Source: a virus. Taken from it: a stretch of DNA of 37,930 nt. Of the stretch, positions 34,682-37,930 are shown in pieces (position 1 is the stretch's first letter; each line of letters opens with the position of its first letter). The stretch lies in IMG/VR virus record IMGVR_UViG_3300017971_000508, positions 1 to 37,930 of that record, one strand, 5' to 3'. The notes beneath the pieces are model-generated. The model worked only from the letters and a program-made list of their open reading frames with translations, had not been told where the DNA came from and did no database searches. The position numbers were made by a program, and so were the translations under genes.

Positions 34682-37063
34682 CTACTCCTGGTGTGCGCCG
34701 GTCACGCGCCCGTCCGGGCCACGGTCCACCTTCACCTTCGACGGCTCAGGCATGTTGACCACGTAGACTAGGTCCGGCGTGTCGGCCTTCTCGGTGCGGT
34801 TCTCGACGGTGACGCTCGGTGCTTCGACGGTCACGTCAGGCTGGCTCACGTTCACCGTGGGCGCAGCGACGCTGACGTTCGGCGTGGCGACGAGGTTCTC
34901 CACCGTCGGCCCTTCGACCGTGATCGGCGTCGGCTCGACGATGTTCTGAACGTCGACCTTGGGTGGCTCGATGAACGTGGGACCGACCTCGACGCCTGGC
35001 GGGTGGTTGTGGATTATGACGCTGGGCATAATAGGCGCGGCCTTGGCTGTCGGCGTCTCCTTGGCATCGAAGCCGAAGGCCAGCGGTACCCAGTCAAGCG
35101 TACCGTTGGGATGGTCGTGGATGAGCTCGGCCTCCTGGACCGATACCACCATGCCGTCGCGCGCAGCGCACTCCTCGTCTTCGTCGCCGTCGATGGCGCG
35201 AACCTCGGCGATGCCGATGCCCTTGTACGTCTCGAGCTGCGAAGCGTTCAGCAGCCGGTTCGTCTCAGTGCGAGCGATGAGCTCCGAGCGGTACTCGCCG
35301 AAGCCGGAGGACTCCTGCACCTTGCGACCGAGGTCGGCTGCGCCGAGCCCGTCGGCGATGCCGTCGATGATGGCCTTGCTGATCTTGTCGCGAGTGGTGG
35401 CATTGATGCCGCCGATGCGTTCGCCGATACCCGTGAGCAGGCGCGGAAGGACGAGGTCGTTGACCAGGCCGCTGTCGATACGCTTGCGGATGGAGTCGGC
35501 ACCGAGCATGTCCGCGGTGGACTTCGCGGTAGCCTCCGCAGCGAGCGCAGCGGACGGGCGGATGATGGACTCCATCTCCGCTGCCCACTTCGCCTCGTTC
35601 CACCAGGAAGCGGTGTCAGTGGGCTTGCGGCTGATGTGATCGTAGTTGCGCACCACCTTCTCGCTCACCTCGGCCTTCATCGCTTCGAGCACGGCAGCGA
35701 GGCCCTTGGAGATGGACGAGGTCATGGTGCGGCGGATACGATCGACGCCGGGGATGGTGCGGCCAGCCTCGTTGTCGGCGCGGGCCTTCGCCTCCATCGG
35801 CGCGACGGTGACCGGCTGGAGGCTGATGGGCAGCCACACTTCGTCATCAAGCGGAGAGCCCAGCGGTTTCAAGCCGATGATGGCGCGCCGCTCCGCGTTG
35901 GTCATCGGTGCGTTGATGGCGCGGGACAGCAGATCGTAGGCCGGCGCTTCGTCATCGTAGGTCGGCTCTTCGATGACGAGCTGCGGGTTCGGGTCGATGC
36001 GGTCGAGGAGCTGGTATTGCAGCGTCTCGGTGAACGCTCGAACGCGGGGCAGGACGGCGTTCTGCATCAGCGAGGCTTCGTCGTACTTGCGCGTCTCGCC
36101 GCTGTTCATACCACCAGGGCCGGCACCGTTGAGCTGCGACTCAGGCACACCCCACAGCGAGAGGATGCCGTCCTTGCCGAGACTCGCGATGGACTCGAGG
36201 TTCAGCTCCGTCGGCGTGGCGGTCGTCTTGGTGTACTCGATGGGTCCCTTGAGCACCAGCGCGCGGCGGGCGGCGTTGGGGTCTTCGCTGATGTTGCGCA
36301 GGTCACGCTTGAGCTGCTCGTACTGGTCCTCTGGGATAGAACCGGCAGACTGCGCGGACGGCGCGAAGATGCCAGCCAGGCGGCCACCAGCAGCGAGCGT
36401 GTCGTTGGCGTGGCGGTCGGCGAGCTTCACCATCTCGATGCGCGAGAAGGCAGACTCCACGAGGCCGATGCCGTAGTGGCCGGTATCGGCGGGCTCGAGG
36501 CGGAAGTGGAGCACGGCGTTGCGCTCCAGCGGGACGCCGGAACCGGGGAGGTCGGCGTCGAGCACCCAGCCGAGCAGGTTCCCGGCCTTGTCTTCGGCGG
36601 GCGTCATGCGGGACGGGTTGATGTAGATGACGTCAGCGGGCCAGCCAGCGAGCGCGTCGACCTGGTCGAGATACCAGAAGGCGTTGCCGCAGAGCCCGAG
36701 GTGGCGGCTGGTCAGTCGCCAGAGCGCGCTGCGAGTCTGCGGCGTGGAGTTCACCGGGTCATCGGGCTGCGGCATGTAGGGCCGCTCGATGATGCGCTGG
36801 ACGGCGTCGTTCTCGTAGTCCTCGCCCGCTTCGTCAGAGAGGTGCCACGGGATCGTGGAGAACCGTTCACCGATGACGCGCTCGGCGGCGCGGACGTAGA
36901 GGTTGGCGATGCCGACCTCCTGCGCCTGCTTCATGGCCTTGCGGGGGTCCCTGGCGAACGCTGAGAGCTGCGGCCCGTAGGTCATCATCTGCACGCCGAT
37001 GCCGGTCGCAGCCTTGTCTTCTGGAGGCGCGAGCCATTGTGCGAGTCGTTCTCGGACGGTCAT
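34682..37063 (-). CDS. Portal protein fused to MuF-like domain
   Basis: 793 residues, ATG 37063 overlapping the TerL stop (ATGA). Residues 1-420 are a HK97-type portal (GVQMMTYGPQLSAFARDPRK; HLGLCGNAFWYLD; SLWGVPESQLNGAGPGGMNS). From about 430 the sequence is a MuF-type minor capsid domain with LIARTETNRLLNAS (about residue 598) and the DEDEECAARDG ... PLAF end. The last about 100 residues are a Pro/Val-rich repeat (VDVQNIVEPTPITVEGPTV). The portal forms the DNA entry vertex and the MuF domain is thought to enter the head with DNA. Confidence 0.87.
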   Translation of the reverse strand: MTVRERLAQWLAPPEDKAATGIGVQMMTYGPQLSAFARDPRKAMKQAQEVGIANLYVRAAERVIGERFSTIPWHLSDEAGEDYENDAVQRIIERPYMPQPDDPVNSTPQTRSALWRLTSRHLGLCGNAFWYLDQVDALAGWPADVIYINPSRMTPAEDKAGNLLGWVLDADLPGSGVPLERNAVLHFRLEPADTGHYGIGLVESAFSRIEMVKLADRHANDTLAAGGRLAGIFAPSAQSAGSIPEDQYEQLKRDLRNISEDPNAARRALVLKGPIEYTKTTATPTELNLESIASLGKDGILSLWGVPESQLNGAGPGGMNSGETRKYDEASLMQNAVLPRVRAFTETLQYQLLDRIDPNPQLVIEEPTYDDEAPAYDLLSRAINAPMTNAERRAIIGLKPLGSPLDDEVWLPISLQPVTVAPMEAKARADNEAGRTIPGVDRIRRTMTSSISKGLAAVLEAMKAEVSEKVVRNYDHISRKPTDTASWWNEAKWAAEMESIIRPSAALAAEATAKSTADMLGADSIRKRIDSGLVNDLVLPRLLTGIGERIGGINATTRDKISKAIIDGIADGLGAADLGRKVQESSGFGEYRSELIARTETNRLLNASQLETYKGIGIAEVRAIDGDEDEECAARDGMVVSVQEAELIHDHPNGTLDWVPLAFGFDAKETPTAKAAPIMPSVIIHNHPPGVEVGPTFIEPPKVDVQNIVEPTPITVEGPTVENLVATPNVSVAAPTVNVSQPDVTVEAPSVTVENRTEKADTPDLVYVVNMPEPSKVKVDRGPDGRVTGAHQE

Positions 37064-37930
37064 GCGATAGAACTCAATGGGCCGCTACCCCACGGCGAGC
37101 CGAGCATGAGCTCGGTGATCGCCCACACAAGGGCATCAAGGCGGTCTGGGCTATCCTCGCCGTCGCTCGCTGACCATTGGCACATCTGGTCTTCGAGGAG
37201 GCCGAGTTCAGCGCCCATTGCGTGATGGACGCGGTCTTTGACATAGAGCGCAGAGACGGGCTCGGCGCGGGTACGCTTGCCACGGCTGGCGTGGACGAGC
37301 GTGATGGGAACGTTAGCGTCGATGGTGCGGATGGTGTGCTCGACCATCTCGCCGCCCTGGTTGGACTCCGCCACGATACGGTCCGCTTCGTGCTCGTGGT
37401 AGGCGCGGACGGCAGCGGACGCCCACTCTGCGGGGTGGCCCTTCAGCGAGTAGTCAGCGAGCACGTAGCCTTCGCCGTTCACACCGAGGCCGGCTACCAC
37501 GATACCCGTCTCGTCGCTGTCGTCCTTCTTGGTCGTGGCGGGGTCGATGGCGACGACGACGCGGGTCAGACGCGGCGGGTTGGCGCGGGTCTTCTCGATG
37601 CCTTCGCGGGTCCAGAGCGCGCCTTCGACGGCGTCGACGATCTCGCCTTCGAGTTCCTGCCGTCCCAGCGCGGTGCCGGCGTAGAGGTCGTAGAGCGCAG
37701 CGCGGACGTCGGAGACGAGGTGCGGGTTGTCGTTGGTCGCTGCGCGGGTGACGACGGCGTCGGAGCGCAGCAGCAGCTCCTTCACCAGCGGGCGCGGCTT
37801 GGGCGTCGTGGTGACGATGGCGCGCGGGTGCTCGCCGAGGCGTAGGCCAAGGCGCATGTGCGTCCAGCAGTCGTTCAGTTGCCGCCAGGCGGCGAACTCG
37901 TCGGCCCAGACGAGGCAGTGCTGCGGGCCG
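37060..37930 (-). CDS. terL: Terminase large subunit, C-terminal part (cut by window edge)
   Basis: 289 residues reading in from the right end, beginning GPQHCLVWADEF. VWADE is the Walker B, TTTPKPRPLVKELL the coupling motif, VAIDPATTKKDDSDET holds the first nuclease aspartate, ADRIVAESNQGGEM the second acidic site, and DRLDALVWAITELM the third. Frame continuity to the fragment at 1-423 needs two bases (an Arg codon would give the usual ERxRGPQH motif), for a total of about 431 residues. The stop overlaps the portal ATG. Confidence 0.94.
   Translation of the reverse strand, partial: GPQHCLVWADEFAAWRQLNDCWTHMRLGLRLGEHPRAIVTTTPKPRPLVKELLLRSDAVVTRAATNDNPHLVSDVRAALYDLYAGTALGRQELEGEIVDAVEGALWTREGIEKTRANPPRLTRVVVAIDPATTKKDDSDETGIVVAGLGVNGEGYVLADYSLKGHPAEWASAAVRAYHEHEADRIVAESNQGGEMVEHTIRTIDANVPITLVHASRGKRTRAEPVSALYVKDRVHHAMGAELGLLEDQMCQWSASDGEDSPDRLDALVWAITELMLGSPWGSGPLSSIA

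Noticed and set aside
35003-36964. Very long plus-strand open frame (over 650 codons)
   Set aside because: It is antisense to the portal gene; the high GC third positions remove stops on the opposite strand. No promoter, ribosome binding site or recognisable domain.
1-37930. tRNA genes, CRISPR arrays, integrase/att sites, IS elements
   Set aside because: No cloverleaf-like segments, regularly spaced repeats, integrase or transposase sequence were seen; the only near-identical long repeat is the pair of promoters.
1-37930. Direct terminal repeat at the window ends
   Set aside because: The first bases (CCAGCGCTCG) do not match the last (CTGCGGGCCG), so no terminal overlap is present; the ends abut within terL instead.

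Overview
The window is almost certainly one complete genome of a siphovirus-type tailed phage (about 37.9 kb), opened inside the large terminase gene. Positions 1-423 (minus strand) encode the N-terminal ATPase half of TerL, with its Walker A motif, and 37060-37930 (minus strand) encode the rest, with the Walker B motif and the nuclease domain. The two pieces abut to within about 2 nt. The sequence is visibly GC-rich, uses many GTG starts, has strong GGAGG ribosome binding sites and is packed with 4-bp stop/start overlaps. The gene set (DnaD-like initiator, Cas4/RecB-like nuclease, HNH protein, many zinc-ribbon mini-proteins, fused portal-MuF) resembles phages of high-GC Actinomycetota. The host is an inference; no tRNA, integrase or host gene is present to fix it.

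Layout. Nearly everything is on the minus strand and is read from right to left. A divergent control region at 13.84-13.93 kb holds a TTGACA-N18-GATAGT promoter that fires leftwards into a small XRE regulator (13640-13843, apparently leaderless) and then an early operon (13.6-6.7 kb). That operon carries zinc-finger mini-proteins, a Cas4/RecB-like nuclease, a zinc protein with an SSB-like C-terminal tip, an HNH protein, an NrdR-type zinc ribbon, two further PD-(D/E)XK-like proteins, a DnaD-like initiator and an XRE/zinc regulator. Reading on leftwards come very small membrane proteins, a HTH protein, a metallophosphoesterase, a possible papain-fold peptidase, a beta-helix tailspike, a two-TM holin candidate, and then TerS and TerL.

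Across the window junction the minus strand continues as the structural operon: portal-MuF fusion, two small structural proteins, sulfotransferase, prohead protease, major capsid protein, FkbM methyltransferase, three glycosyltransferases, head-tail connectors, major tail protein, tail chaperones with a CCCTTTC -1 frameshift, tape measure, a large baseplate/tip protein, tail fibres and a second tailspike. It ends at a UUCG hairpin at 14687-14710.

Only four credible plus-strand genes exist. One is the XRE gene at 13934 that diverges from the leftward regulator. The other three sit in two cassettes inside the late operon (23770-23946 and 26899-27293). Each cassette is driven by a nearly identical 49-bp TTGACA-N17-TATGAT promoter with nested inverted repeats. 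They look like independently expressed accessory ('moron') genes and are among the most interesting parts of the genome, together with the capsid-linked glycosyltransferase/methyltransferase/sulfotransferase set.

No stretch longer than 300 bases lacks a gene. The largest gaps are 14558-14757 (terminator), 31467-31592 (hairpin after the capsid gene), 6209-6320 and 971-1077 (nothing clear seen), 13844-13933 (control region), and the two promoter regions near 23.7 and 26.8 kb.
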